Positions 40,794 through 51,200 of a DNA stretch of 64,000 nt are shown piece after piece. A program made the position numbers and the translations under genes. Each line of letters begins with the position of its first letter. Within the stretch, counting starts at the first letter, position 1. Below the pieces are notes generated by a model. The model did no database searches, was not told the DNA's origin, and saw nothing but the letters and a program-made list of their open reading frames with translations. The stretch covers positions 244,727-308,726 of the forward strand of contig CAIRYG010000014.1 of NCBI GenBank assembly GCA_903882745.1, given 5' to 3'. Source of the stretch: an uncultured Gemmatimonadota bacterium. Its GTDB lineage: Bacteria; Gemmatimonadota; Gemmatimonadetes; Gemmatimonadales; Gemmatimonadaceae.

Positions 40794-42083
40794 ATGTCGA
40801 TCATTCAGGCGTCGATCCCGATTTTCTTCTTGCTGCTGGGAATCGAGTACGCGTATACGCGGGTACGGGGGGTTCAGCTCTTTCGGCTGAACGATTCGAT
40901 TGCCGCCATCAATATCGGTATTTTGAGTCAGATCACCGGCATTGTGATCAAGGTGATCACGATTGGCTTCTATTATTGGGTCTGGGAGCATCTCTCGCTC
41001 CGCCTGCTGGTACCGGTGGTCGTCTGGCCGGAGGGGGCGCCATTTACGAGCGCGGTCGGATTCCCCTGGTTCGGCGTCCGGATTCCGGAGCTCCTGAGCT
41101 GGAGTGTGGTGTTCGTCCTCGTGGACCTCGCCTATTACTGGTCGCACCGCATGTCGCATGAGGTGCATCTGTTTTGGGCGGGCCATGTGGTCCACCACTC
41201 GAGCCAAGAGTACAACCTCGCCGTCGCGCTGCGGCAGAGTGCGTTGCACGGGCTCTTTATTTGGCTCTTTTACCTCCCGCTGGCGATGCTGGGCGTCCCC
41301 GCGCTGATGTGGGTGGTCTGCCACGGGATCAACCTGATTTATCAGTTTTGGATTCACACCCGAGCGGTCGGGCGCCTGAGCCCGTGGGCTGAGTATGTGC
41401 TGAACACACCCAGTCACCACCGGGTGCATCACGGGGTGAACCCCAAGTATCAGGATAAGAACTACGCCGGGGTGTTTATCACATGGGACCGGGTGTTTGG
41501 GACCTTTGTGGTGGAGGAAGAGGAGCCGGTGTATGGCATTACCCACCCCCTCCAGACCTGGAACCCGCTGTGGGCGAACCTTCACGTGTTTGTGGAGCTC
41601 TGGCGGCTGTTTTGGTTGACCCGTGGCTGGCGGAACAAGACCCGGGTGCTCTTTGGGAGCCCAAACTGGCGGCCCCCTGAGGCCGGAGTGCCGATTGTGC
41701 CACCCGACGTAACGGTGGACAACGTTCGGAAGTTTGACCCGGAGATGCCCCCTGGGTTGATGCGCTACGTGGCCGTACAGTTTGCGCTGGTGATTCTCGG
41801 CGGGATGCAGGTCCTCGCCTGGTCCAAGCTGCTGCCGGGCGCGCAAACGGCAGCGGCGGCATTCTACGTGGTCTTGACGGTCACCAATATTGGCGGGCTA
41901 CTCGAGGGGGAGGCGTGGGCCCGGGTGCTGGAGCAGATTCGTCTGTTCTCCCTCGCGTCCGCCTGCGCCACCCTCTTGGTAACGGGGGCTTTGCCCCGCG
42001 GCCCGGTGGCGCTGGCGTTCGGTGGGTTACTGCTCTGTTCGCTCTGGCTCCGTGCTCTGCCGACTGCTCCCCCCCATCGCTAA
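40794..42083 (+). CDS. Fatty acid hydroxylase / sterol desaturase-family membrane protein
   Basis: A 429-residue integral membrane protein with the di-iron His clusters of the family: YYWSHRMSHEVHLFWAGHVV with HHSS following, and NTPSHHRVHHGVNPKYQDKN. Six or more hydrophobic segments surround them. The pattern and length (with a C-terminal membrane region after the catalytic part) resemble the alkylglycerol monooxygenase branch more than small C4-methyl sterol oxidases. ATG 40794 begins a helix (SIIQASIPIFFLLLG). The etf genes follow after 33 bases, so they are probably co-transcribed. Confidence 0.88.
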   Translation: MSIIQASIPIFFLLLGIEYAYTRVRGVQLFRLNDSIAAINIGILSQITGIVIKVITIGFYYWVWEHLSLRLLVPVVVWPEGAPFTSAVGFPWFGVRIPELLSWSVVFVLVDLAYYWSHRMSHEVHLFWAGHVVHHSSQEYNLAVALRQSALHGLFIWLFYLPLAMLGVPALMWVVCHGINLIYQFWIHTRAVGRLSPWAEYVLNTPSHHRVHHGVNPKYQDKNYAGVFITWDRVFGTFVVEEEEPVYGITHPLQTWNPLWANLHVFVELWRLFWLTRGWRNKTRVLFGSPNWRPPEAGVPIVPPDVTVDNVRKFDPEMPPGLMRYVAVQFALVILGGMQVLAWSKLLPGAQTAAAAFYVVLTVTNIGGLLEGEAWARVLEQIRLFSLASACATLLVTGALPRGPVALAFGGLLLCSLWLRALPTAPPHR

Positions 42084-42116
42084 CTTTCCTAGGTACTCCA
42101 AAACGAGGATTTCGCG

Positions 42117-42869
42117 GTGAAGATTGCCGTGTGTATCAAGCGCGTTCCCGACATGGACGTCCGCTTCAAGATTGGAGCCAACGGAACCTCGGTCGACGAG
42201 GCCGGGCTCAAGTTCGACATTAGCGATTTCGATGGCTACGCGGTGGAGGCTGCACTCCAGATCAAGGAGAAGGCCAACGCTGGCGAAGTCGTCGTGATCT
42301 CCCTCGGCGCCGACAACGTGCAGGAAACGCTGCGCAAAGCGATGAGCATGGGTGCGGATCGCGCGGTGCAGCTCAAGCACGACGCACCGGTGTTCGACAG
42401 CTTCGCGATCGCCACGGCGCTTGCCGCTGAGCTCTCCACGGGTGGCTATGATCTGGTGATGTTCGGTCGTATGTCGATCGACACCGCGAATCAGGCCACG
42501 GGCACAATGGTTGCCGAGTTGTTGGGCCTGCCCATCATCACCGCGATCTCGAAGCTCGACTTCGACGGCGGCACGGTGAAGGCACGTCGTGAGCTCGAGG
42601 GATCCTACGAGCTCGTCGAGTGCCCGCTGCCGGCCATCGTGACCATCGACGAAGGGATCGCGCGCCCGCGCTATCCGTCGCTCAAGGGCATCATGGCCGC
42701 AAAGAAAAAGCCGCTCGAGACCAAGCCAGCACAGGTTGGCGAGCAGCGCTACACGCTCGACAAGATGGAACTCCCCGCCGAACGCGCCGCTGGACGGATC
42801 GTGGGTGAAGGGAAGGACGCGGTTCCCGAACTCGTGCGCCTCCTCAAAGAAGAGGCGAAGGTACTCTGA
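42117..42869 (+). CDS. etfB: Electron transfer flavoprotein subunit beta
   Basis: A 250-residue protein starting GTG 42117 with GAGG 9 bases upstream. ETF-beta features are MKIAVCIKRVPDMDVRFKIG, AVEAALQIKEKA, VISLGADNVQETLRKAMSMG and the recognition-loop region GSYELVECPLPAIVTIDEGI with ARPRYPSLKGIMAAKKK following, which is close to the acyl-CoA dehydrogenase-type ETF (LRYPSL, MKAKKK). It pairs with EtfA to carry one FAD and electrons from acyl-CoA dehydrogenases. The last base of its stop is the first base of etfA. Confidence 0.96.
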   Translation: MKIAVCIKRVPDMDVRFKIGANGTSVDEAGLKFDISDFDGYAVEAALQIKEKANAGEVVVISLGADNVQETLRKAMSMGADRAVQLKHDAPVFDSFAIATALAAELSTGGYDLVMFGRMSIDTANQATGTMVAELLGLPIITAISKLDFDGGTVKARRELEGSYELVECPLPAIVTIDEGIARPRYPSLKGIMAAKKKPLETKPAQVGEQRYTLDKMELPAERAAGRIVGEGKDAVPELVRLLKEEAKVL

Positions 42870-43852
42870 TGTCGAACATTTTCGCATTCGCCGAGACGCG
42901 TGGTGGAGAGTTGCGCCGCGCGGCGCTCGAGGCGGTGACCGCAGCCCGTCAGACCGCCGATCAGATTGGTGGTGAAGTCCGTGTGCTGATCGCAGGCGCG
43001 CCCGGTATCGCGGTACACGCCGCAAAGCTTGCCGCGCACGGCGCTGATATTGTGCTCGTGGTCGAGCACGACGCGTTCACACACTACAATCCCGAAGCGC
43101 TTGCCTCGACGCTCGCGGCCGGGCTCGCGAACAATTATCGCGCCGCATTTTTCTCAGCCTCGGCACAGGGCAAGGATCTCGCGCCGCGTGTCGCCGCCAA
43201 GCTGAAGGTCGGTTTGGCGAGTGACGTAACCGAGTTCGCCTTCAGTGGCGACGCCGTGGTCGCCAAGCACCCCGGCTACACGGGGAAGATTGTGCAGACG
43301 CTCACGCTCAAGGCCACGCCGGCGATCATCTCGCTCCGTCCTGGTGCGGTGCTTCCCAAGGAATCGCCGAAGGCGGGCACCGTGCAGAACATTCCGAGCG
43401 CCGGTGATCCCGCCGCCTCGCGTGTCGTGGTGACCGACACCGTGGTTGGCGGTGGTGCCAAGCTCGACCTTGGCGAAGCGCCGGTGATTATCTCCGGTGG
43501 TCGCGGACTGAAGGAAGCCGCGAACTTCACATTGGTGGAAGATCTCGCCGCTGCGTTCGGCAATGCGGCGGTCGGTGCGACGCGCGCGGTGACGGACGAA
43601 GGGTGGCGCCCGCATAGCGATCAGATCGGCCAGACGGGTCGTCTCGTCAGCCCGGACCTCTACGTCGCGTGCGGCATCTCCGGTGCGATTCAGCATCTGG
43701 CCGGTATGCGAACCAGCAAGACGATCGTCGCCATCAACAAGGACAAGGAAGCCCCGATCTTCAAGATTGCGGACTATGGGATTGTGGGGGATGTGCTCGA
43801 GATTCTCCCAGTCCTCACCGAAGCCGTGAAGGCCGCCAAGCAGGGCGCGTAG
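42869..43852 (+). CDS. etfA: Electron transfer flavoprotein subunit alpha
   Basis: A 327-residue protein. The N-terminal domain reads FAFAETRGGELRRAALEAVT. The C-terminal FAD domain has VIISGGRGLKEAANFTLVED, ATRAVTDEGWRPHSDQIGQT, GRLVSPDLYVACGISGAIQH and IVAINKDKEAPIFKIADYGI followed by VGD. This is the complete ETF-alpha FAD signature. It works with EtfB. etfD follows after 73 bases. Confidence 0.96.
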   Translation: MSNIFAFAETRGGELRRAALEAVTAARQTADQIGGEVRVLIAGAPGIAVHAAKLAAHGADIVLVVEHDAFTHYNPEALASTLAAGLANNYRAAFFSASAQGKDLAPRVAAKLKVGLASDVTEFAFSGDAVVAKHPGYTGKIVQTLTLKATPAIISLRPGAVLPKESPKAGTVQNIPSAGDPAASRVVVTDTVVGGGAKLDLGEAPVIISGGRGLKEAANFTLVEDLAAAFGNAAVGATRAVTDEGWRPHSDQIGQTGRLVSPDLYVACGISGAIQHLAGMRTSKTIVAINKDKEAPIFKIADYGIVGDVLEILPVLTEAVKAAKQGA

Positions 43853-43925
43853 TTCCGAAGGGCACCGCGTGTGCAGAAGTGCAACGCGGTGCCCGCGGTA
43901 ATTTCCACCCCCGATGGAGCATCAC

Positions 43926-45938
43926 ATGAGCGCTGGGCACGTTCTCTTTACGATTCTTTTCGTCTGCGCCCTCGGATTTTTCGCGGCGAACATCCAACGC
44001 CTGATCGGGGAACTGCAGCTCGGCCATACCGATGACGCTCGCTGGAACGATTTGCCAACGCGGTTCGGCAACTTCTTGCGCATCGGCATCTTTCAAGAGA
44101 AAATTTTCCGCGACTCGATCGCGGGCCCAATGCACGCCGCCATCTTCTGGGGCTTCGGCATTCTCACGTTGGGCACGATTGAGTTCTTGCTCGGTGGTGT
44201 CATCCCGGGATTCAGCTTCCAGCCGTACTTCATCGCGCCGGTCTATGCATTCTTTGCGCTGAATCAGGACGTCTGGGCAGCGCTGGTGATCGCCGCCGTC
44301 GGGATGGCGCTGTTCCGCCGTCTCACCAAGCGCGTCAAGCGCCTGCAGGGTGCCGAGACGCACCCGAATGATCCGCTCTTAATTTTGAGTTGGATCGCGG
44401 CGCTCATGATCACGATGTTCGCCTACGAAGCGTTCGAGATGGTCGCGCATCCCGAGACCCTGACGCCGATGCTCCGCCCCATCTCGTTCGGCGTGGCGAT
44501 GGCTTTTTCGTGGATGTCGCCGAGTGCGGCCGCTGTGGCGCATGATCTGGCCTGGTGGACGCACGGGCTCCTGGTGCTCGGCTTCCTGAACTACCTGCCG
44601 TATTCCAAGCATCTGCATGTGGTGGCGTCGCTTCCGAATGTGTTCCTCTCGAACACGAGCGGGCCGGGGCCGAAGGGCGTGATGAAGCCGATGGACCTCG
44701 AAGGCGATCTCGAAGTGTTCGGCGCCAAGGACGTGACGGACCTCTCGTGGAAATCGCTGCTCGACGGGTTCGCCTGCACCGAGTGTGGCCGCTGCACGAG
44801 CGTGTGCCCGGCGCACACCACCGGCAAGTTGCTCAGCCCGCGCAAGATCATGATCAATGTGCGCGAGCGGCTGGAATCGTACGCGCATGCCGCGGATAAG
44901 TCGACTGTCGCTGACCGCACGCTGCTCGACGGCTACATCACCGAAGAGGAGCTATGGAGCTGCACGAGCTGCGGCGCCTGCGTGCAGGAATGCCCGGTGA
45001 GCATCGATCAGCTCAGTGTGATTATGGAGTTGCGTCGTAACCTCGTGCTCGGCGAGAGCCGTTTCCCCGAGGAAGTGATGCCCGCGTTCGAGAGCATGGA
45101 ACAGCGCGGCTCGCCCTGGGCGTTCGATCCGGGCGATCGCGGCAAGTGGGCCGAGGGAATGAACATCCCGACCATGGCCGAGATGGCGGAGCGTGGCGAG
45201 CGTCCCGAGGTGCTCTATTGGGTTGGTTGCATGGGGTCGTTCGACGATCGGGCCAAGAAGACCACGGTGGCGTTCGCACAGATCATGCAGGCGAGCGGGG
45301 TCAAGTTTGCGATCCTCGGTCAGGAAGAGAAGTGCAACGGCGATCCTGCGCGTCGCATGGGCAATGAGTATCTGTATCAGATGCTCGCCAAGGACAACAT
45401 CGAGACGTTGGACAAGTATGGCGTGCGCACGATTGTCACCGCGTGCCCCCATTGCTTCCATCAGATCGGGAATGAGTTCCCGCAGTTTGGTGGGAACTAT
45501 GACGTCGTGCATCACAGCACCTTCATCGAATCGCTCTTGGCGCAGGGACGTGTGCCGATCGTGCAGGAGCTGCACGGGCCAGTGCGCACCTTCACCTATC
45601 ACGACTCGTGTTATCTCGGGCGCTACAACGACGTGTACGACGCGCCGCGCGAAACGCTGCGGCGTGCGTTGCCGGTCATCAACCTCGTGGAGATGCCCCG
45701 CTCCAAGGATAAGGGGCTCTGCTGCGGCGCTGGTGGCGGGCGCATGTTTATGGAGGAGACGGTCGGCAAGCGGATCAACGTGGAGCGCGCAGAAGAGGCG
45801 CTCGCGACCGGTGCGGACGCCATCGCGGTGGCCTGTCCGTTCTGCATGACGATGATGGCCGACAGCGTGACGTCGCGCGATGCGAACGTTCAGGTGTACG
45901 ACATCGCCGAGGTCGTGGCCGGGCAGCTGCGCACGTAA
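43926..45938 (+). CDS. etfD: ETF:quinone oxidoreductase-type iron-sulfur membrane protein (EtfD/FadF)
   Basis: A 670-residue protein. ATG 43926 is chosen because GGAG (43916-43919) is well placed; an ATG at 43914 is also open. Residues 1-250 hold about five membrane helices resembling a NarI/HdrE-type b-heme domain with several conserved His. Then come two 4Fe-4S motifs, [18 protein letters not shown] and [18 protein letters not shown]. Two CCG domains follow ([14 protein letters not shown] ... [17 protein letters not shown], and [15 protein letters not shown] ... [14 protein letters not shown]). The arrangement matches EtfD/FadF, which passes electrons from reduced ETF to menaquinone. It completes beta-oxidation electron flow with etfBA. 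Confidence 0.93.
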   Translation: MSAGHVLFTILFVCALGFFAANIQRLIGELQLGHTDDARWNDLPTRFGNFLRIGIFQEKIFRDSIAGPMHAAIFWGFGILTLGTIEFLLGGVIPGFSFQPYFIAPVYAFFALNQDVWAALVIAAVGMALFRRLTKRVKRLQGAETHPNDPLLILSWIAALMITMFAYEAFEMVAHPETLTPMLRPISFGVAMAFSWMSPSAAAVAHDLAWWTHGLLVLGFLNYLPYSKHLHVVASLPNVFLSNTSGPGPKGVMKPMDLEGDLEVFGAKDVTDLSWKSLLDGFACTECGRCTSVCPAHTTGKLLSPRKIMINVRERLESYAHAADKSTVADRTLLDGYITEEELWSCTSCGACVQECPVSIDQLSVIMELRRNLVLGESRFPEEVMPAFESMEQRGSPWAFDPGDRGKWAEGMNIPTMAEMAERGERPEVLYWVGCMGSFDDRAKKTTVAFAQIMQASGVKFAILGQEEKCNGDPARRMGNEYLYQMLAKDNIETLDKYGVRTIVTACPHCFHQIGNEFPQFGGNYDVVHHSTFIESLLAQGRVPIVQELHGPVRTFTYHDSCYLGRYNDVYDAPRETLRRALPVINLVEMPRSKDKGLCCGAGGGRMFMEETVGKRINVERAEEALATGADAIAVACPFCMTMMADSVTSRDANVQVYDIAEVVAGQLRT

Positions 45939-45983
45939 TCGTGCGCGCGCAACTGCGCCGCAGTAGTTGACTGCGCAGCTGCC

Positions 45984-47237
45984 TTATGCGGCGTCGGTGT
46001 GCGTGCGCGTCTTTCCGCCGACGATAATTGCGGCCGCGGTCAAATCGCCGGTAACGTTCAGCACCGTGGCCACGCGGTCGGGGATCGCGTCGAGCGCAAT
46101 CAAGATGCCGATCCCTTCGGCGGGCAGTCCAATCTGGACGAAGAGCGGCGTGAGCAGGAGGAAGGCACCGTTCGGGACGCCGGGGGCCGCGAAGGAGAGG
46201 AACACGCCGGCGAAGGCGATCGTGGCGAGCTCGCGGAATCCAAGCGGCACGCCGTAAAACCAGCCAATAAAGCAGGCGCCAACCGCCCAGGTCATCGGCG
46301 CCGCTACTTTGAGTGTGCTGACCGCCAACGGCAGCACGAATCCACTCGCCTGACTCGGGAGTTCGAGCTCGCGATCGGCGCTGTCAATCAATGCCGGTAG
46401 CGACGCCACCGACGAGGCCGACGAAATTCCAATCAGCTGCACGGGGACGGCCGCCTTCGCGAACCGCCGGAAAGGGATCCCTCCGAAGAGTGTGACCAGC
46501 GGATAGAACAACAGCGTGATCGCGAGACTAAATCCCGAATAGACGACCACGTAATACCCAACCGCCCCAGCGAACGCGGACCCGGTATGCGCCGCCAGCG
46601 GCACCACGAGCGCAAAGACGCCGATCGGTGCGAGGGCGATGACAGCGCCGACCAAGACCTGCATCGTGTCGCCGATCCCGCGGAATACCTCAACGAGCTG
46701 CGTGCGTGTCGCAGACTCCACGCGCGTGAGCGCGAGCGAGAACAGGATCGTGAACAGCACCAGCTGCATGAGCGCACCGTTCGCCGCCGCCGCGATCGGG
46801 TTGGTGGGAAGTAGGGAGTTGACCCATGCGCCCACGGACTGCACCGGCCCTGCCTTCGCGATCTCACTGGTGACTTCCGCCGCGCCAGGAGGAAGCGCGG
46901 GGTGCACTCCACCGTTGGACGGCAGCGCGCCAAACGCGATTTGTGCCAGCGGCACGGCAATCGCCGCCACGAAGGTCAGGAGTCCGAAGAACACGAGCAG
47001 CGTGCGACGGCCCACGGTGCCGAGGCTCTGCATGTCGCCAGCTGAGCCGAGTCCCGTGATGATCAGCGACACCACCAGCGGAATGACCGTCATGCGGATG
47101 GCGTTCACCCAGAGGGAGCCGATTGGCGCCAGGAAGTCGACGGCGGCGAGCAGCTGGGGGTTCCCGAGTGCGCTGACCCCGATGCCGAGGAGCATCGCCA
47201 ACACGAGGGCGAGAAGGACACGCGATGTGGATTTCAT
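45984..47237 (-). CDS. DAACS-family (dicarboxylate/amino acid:cation) symporter
   Basis: A 417-residue protein with eight helices and two re-entrant loops. HP1 carries the Ser-rich GISSASSVASLPALI. Helix 7 shows VLPLAVSTLKVAAPMTWAVG and HP2 GVPNGAFLLLTPLFVQIGLP. Helix 8 reads IALDAIPDRVATVLNVTGDL. In archaeal GltPh the corresponding helix 8 (DAILDMGRTMVNVTGD) has the substrate-binding Arg; here that position is Ala. The amino-group-binding Asp is kept. A neutral amino acid may therefore be carried in place of Glu/Asp. It is coupled by a 4-base overlap to an SDR gene. Confidence 0.88.
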   Translation of the reverse strand: MKSTSRVLLALVLAMLLGIGVSALGNPQLLAAVDFLAPIGSLWVNAIRMTVIPLVVSLIITGLGSAGDMQSLGTVGRRTLLVFFGLLTFVAAIAVPLAQIAFGALPSNGGVHPALPPGAAEVTSEIAKAGPVQSVGAWVNSLLPTNPIAAAANGALMQLVLFTILFSLALTRVESATRTQLVEVFRGIGDTMQVLVGAVIALAPIGVFALVVPLAAHTGSAFAGAVGYYVVVYSGFSLAITLLFYPLVTLFGGIPFRRFAKAAVPVQLIGISSASSVASLPALIDSADRELELPSQASGFVLPLAVSTLKVAAPMTWAVGACFIGWFYGVPLGFRELATIAFAGVFLSFAAPGVPNGAFLLLTPLFVQIGLPAEGIGILIALDAIPDRVATVLNVTGDLTAAAIIVGGKTRTHTDAA

Positions 47238-48007
47238 AGTTGCATCATGAGGTCGCCACCGGTGATGTCGAACGACGCGCCGGTGATATAACCGGCGGCA
47301 TCTGACGCCACGAAGGCAATGAGGTCAGCCACTTCCCGTGCCGTGCCGAGTCGCGGTACGGGATATCCGGTGGCAAGACGTGTGAGCAGCTCGTCGGTCG
47401 CGTGTTCGCGTGTCAGCTCCGTATCAATCATTCCCGGGCAGATGGCATTCACGGTAATGCCAAAGACGCCGAGCTCCTTGGCCGACGCGCGCGTCAGGCC
47501 GAGGAGCCCCGCTTTGGACGCCGTGTAATGCGCGCCACCGAGTGTAGAGACCGTGCGTCCCGCCGAGGAGGAAATGTTGATAATCCGCCCAAAGCGCTGC
47601 GCCCGCATGATAGGCACGGCGGCCTGCGTGAGCAGGAAGGGCGCGACCATGTTCACTTCGAGTGCTTCGCGGAACTCCGCCGCACCCAGTTCGGGGAGGC
47701 GTGTGGATCGCGCAAAGGCGGCGTTGTTGACAATAATGTCCAAGCGGCCGAACCGATCAACGGCCGCCTGCACGAGGGCGGCAGGCACATCGGCCGCGGC
47801 GACGTCACCGCACGCGGCGGTTGCGCGCTCGCCGAGTTCGGCGGCGAGCGCCGTGGCGCGCGCCTGGTCGCGGGTGTTGATCACCACCGAGGCGCCGAGC
47901 CCGTGGAGCCGAAGGACGGCCGCACGCCCGAGCCCACGAGCCGCCCCGGTCACTAGGGCAACGCGACCGGTCAGGTCGACGAGTCGGGGGAAGGGGGATT
48001 CGGTCAC
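47234..48007 (-). CDS. FabG-like short-chain dehydrogenase/reductase
   Basis: A 257-residue protein with GTG 48007 as the most plausible start (VTESPFPRLVDLTGRVALVT region). Motifs are VTGAARGLGRAAVLRLHGLG, IIVNNAAFAR, INISSSAGRTVS, YTASKAGLLGLTRASAKELG and the C-terminal DAAGYITGASFDITGGDLMM. It is a classical FabG-type NAD(P)-dependent reductase with all catalytic residues. The NAG motif is NAA. The substrate is unknown; coupling to an amino acid transporter may hint at a small-metabolite role. Confidence 0.9.
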   Translation of the reverse strand: MTESPFPRLVDLTGRVALVTGAARGLGRAAVLRLHGLGASVVINTRDQARATALAAELGERATAACGDVAAADVPAALVQAAVDRFGRLDIIVNNAAFARSTRLPELGAAEFREALEVNMVAPFLLTQAAVPIMRAQRFGRIINISSSAGRTVSTLGGAHYTASKAGLLGLTRASAKELGVFGITVNAICPGMIDTELTREHATDELLTRLATGYPVPRLGTAREVADLIAFVASDAAGYITGASFDITGGDLMMQL

Positions 48008-48047
48008 GAGCGAACGATACCCACAGGGCGACTCGTCCGCGAGCGTA

Positions 48048-48111
48048 CCCAACGGCTGACCCGCCCAAGGGCTGGCGCGCCCAACGGCTGGCGTGCCCAA
48101 GGGAGGAGGTG
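48048..48111. repeat. Four tandem 16-bp repeats upstream of the M14 peptidase gene
   Basis: Units begin at 48048, 48064, 48080 and 48096: CCCAACGGCTGACCCG, CCCAAGGGCTGGCGCG, CCCAACGGCTGGCGTG, CCCAAGGGAGGAGGTG. CCCAAC and CCCAAG alternate. The array lies between the divergent SDR and M14 genes, about 100-160 bases before the M14 start. Confidence 0.9.
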
Positions 48112-48209
48112 CATTCCCCTCACCCCTCTACCCCCGCGCCGTCGGCAGGGGCATTCTTGTAGGGTCGTATTGCGCCGTCCCACGCATAGCTGCCCCATGA
48201 GGGCCTTCG

Positions 48210-51200
48210 ATGACCCGTTTCCGTACACTCGCTCTGTTGCTCGCTGTGACTGCCGCACCCGCGGTCGTCCGTGCCCAGGGCCCCGTAGACCTCGCCAACG
48301 CCAAGCCGGGACGCCTGATGTCCCAGCCGATCGACGAGGAATACACCAAGAAAATCAAGGAATACACCACCGAGCCGTTCTTCCTCTCGCCGCTCGTGGA
48401 CTACATGCCGGCCGCCAAGGGGATCCCAACCCCCAAGGCGGTACTCGGCGATATCGCCGGTGCGCCGACCAAGTTGCCGTACTCGAAGGAGGTCTACGAG
48501 TACATGCGCTTGCTGGCCAAGAGCACGCCGCGCGCCAAAGTGGTGTCGATTGGTACCACCGAGGAAGGACGTGAGATGATCGCTGTTGCGGTCGCGAGCG
48601 AACAGCTGATGGCGAAGCTCGACGAAAACCGGGCGAAGCTGTCCAAGCTCGCGGATCCGCGCACCATCAAGATGGATGACGCCGAGGCGGATCGGATCGC
48701 GGCCGAAGTCGCGCCGGTGTATTACATCACGGGCACGATTCATAGCACAGAAGCCGGTGCCCCCACCGCGCTGATGGAGCTCGCGTATCGCCTTGCGGTC
48801 GATGAGAGCCCCTATGTGCGCAACATCCGTGAACATGTCATCACGCTGATCACGCCGATTGTCGAAGTCGACGGCCGCGATCGTGTCGTGGACCTCTACA
48901 ACTGGCATGTGAAGCATCCGGGGGAGACCTACCCCGGCCCGTTGTACTGGGGCAAGTATGTGGCGCACGACAACAATCGTGACGCGATGGGGATGACGCT
49001 CAAGCTCACGCAGAACGTCTTGAACACCTACGTGTCGTGGAAGGCGATGGCGTTGCACGACCTGCACGAGTCGGTGGCGTATCTGTACGACAACACGATC
49101 GGCGACGGGCCGTTCAATGCCTGGCTCGACCCGCTCGTGACGAACGAATGGCAGTTGATCGGCTGGAACAACGTGCAGGAAATGACGCGCTACGGCATGC
49201 CCGGCGTGTTCGCTCACGGCACGTTCGACACGTGGAGCCCGGGCTACCTGATGTTCATTGCGGCCACGCACAACGGCATCAGCCGCTTGTACGAGACCTT
49301 CGGCAATGGTGGCACGGCCGAGACGGTGGAGCGCACCCTCGGACCCAACGACACCGAGCGCACCTGGTACAAGCAGAACCCGCCGCTCCCGAAGGTGAAG
49401 TGGTCGCTGCGCAACAACAACAACTACGAGCAGACCGGATTGCTCGTGTCGCTCAGCTATGTCGCGAACAATCGCCGCCAGTTGATGCGCAACTTTTACG
49501 AGAAGTCCAAGCGCTCAATCCAGAAGGCCAAGACCGAAGGGCCTGCGGCGTATATTCTGTCGGCGAACGATCCGCGTCCGGGCGCCCAGGCCAAGCTGCT
49601 CGAGGTGATGCGCAAGCAGGCCGTTGAGATCTCTCGTGCGACATCGGCGTTCACCGCGCAGGTGCCGGTGAAGCGTACTGCCGCGGCGACTGCCGGACGC
49701 AGTGGGCGCGGAGGAGCCGCGGCGGATACCACCAAGCCGGCGACGTCGGAAGCGCGGCAGTTCCCCGCGGGGAGCTACATCATCCGCATGGATCAGCCGT
49801 ATTCGCGTATCGCCGACGCGCTCCTCGACTATCAGTACTGGAGCCCGCAGGATCCGCAGAAGTCCCCGTACGACGACACGGGCTGGACCTTCCCGGAAAG
49901 TTTCGCCGTGCAGGCCGTTCGCGTCACCGACAGCAAGATCCTCGACGTCCCGATGGAACTCGTCACCGGTTCGCTGACGCCGAAGGGCGGCGTCACGGGA
50001 ACGGGAATGGTCTACGCTATCAACCACAACGCGGACAACGCCCTCGCGACACTCCGCTATGCGCTCACGTCTGCCAACTTCCAGGCGGCCGAGGATGCCT
50101 TTGAGGCCGGCGGCCAGAAGTTCAACCGCGGATCGTTCCTGATCAGCAACGTCAGCGCCGACGCCCTCGACAACGCCACCAAGGAACTGGGCCTCAAGGC
50201 CTACGCACTCACCGTGATGCCGGTCATCAAGACGCATCCGCTCCGCGCAGCCCGCGTGGCGGTGCTTCACACCTGGACCTCGACGCAGACCGAGGGCTGG
50301 TGGCGCATGGCGCTCGACTTCGAAAAAATCCCCTACGACTACATCAGCACGCAGGACGTCGCGAAGGATGCGAATCTGAACGCCAAGTACGATGTGATCC
50401 TCTTTGGGCCAACGAGCAGCGCGCAGCAGATTGTTGACGGCATGCCGATGTGGCGTAACCCGATGCCGTGGAAGGTCACGCCGGAAACGCCGAACCTCAC
50501 GGCCTTTGCACAGACCGACGACATGCGCCCAGGACTCGGCCTCACCGGCGTCGCCAACCTGAAGGCGTTCGTCGAGAAGGGCGGGGTGCTCCTGACCTCC
50601 AACAGCACCTCCGACTTTGCGCTGCAGTTCGGCCTCACCAATGGCGTGAGCGCCAACAACCCGCGTCGCGGTGAAGTGGTCGGCACGCTCCTCCGCTCGA
50701 AGATTGTCGACGAGACCAGTCCGATCGTCTACGGGATTCCCGACAACCTGGCGATCTACACGGATGACGGCGGCAGCTTCAACATCAGTGCCATGCGCGG
50801 TGGCGGCGGTGGACGTCGCGGCGGTGGCGGTGGTGGCGGTTCCCGTGCAACGGGACGCGGCACACCGGACGATCCGGACGTGGTGCAGGGACGCCCAGCC
50901 CTCGAGCCGCAGTTCGCCGCGGCAGAACGGGCCCCGGTGCAGCCGTGGCAGTACGCACCGATCACCGAGGATCAGCTCCGCACCCCGATCAACATCATTC
51001 CCCCTGACCAGCGCCCGCGTGCGGTGCTGCGTTTCGGTGAACAGCGCGACCTGCTGATCAGCGGCCTCCTCGATGGTGGCGCTGATATCGCACAACGTGC
51101 GGTCGTCGTGGACTCCCCACTCGGCAAGGGACATGTCGTGCTCTTTGGCAACAACCCCATCTGGCGTGGCGAGACGATCGGGAGCTACTTCTTGGTGTTC

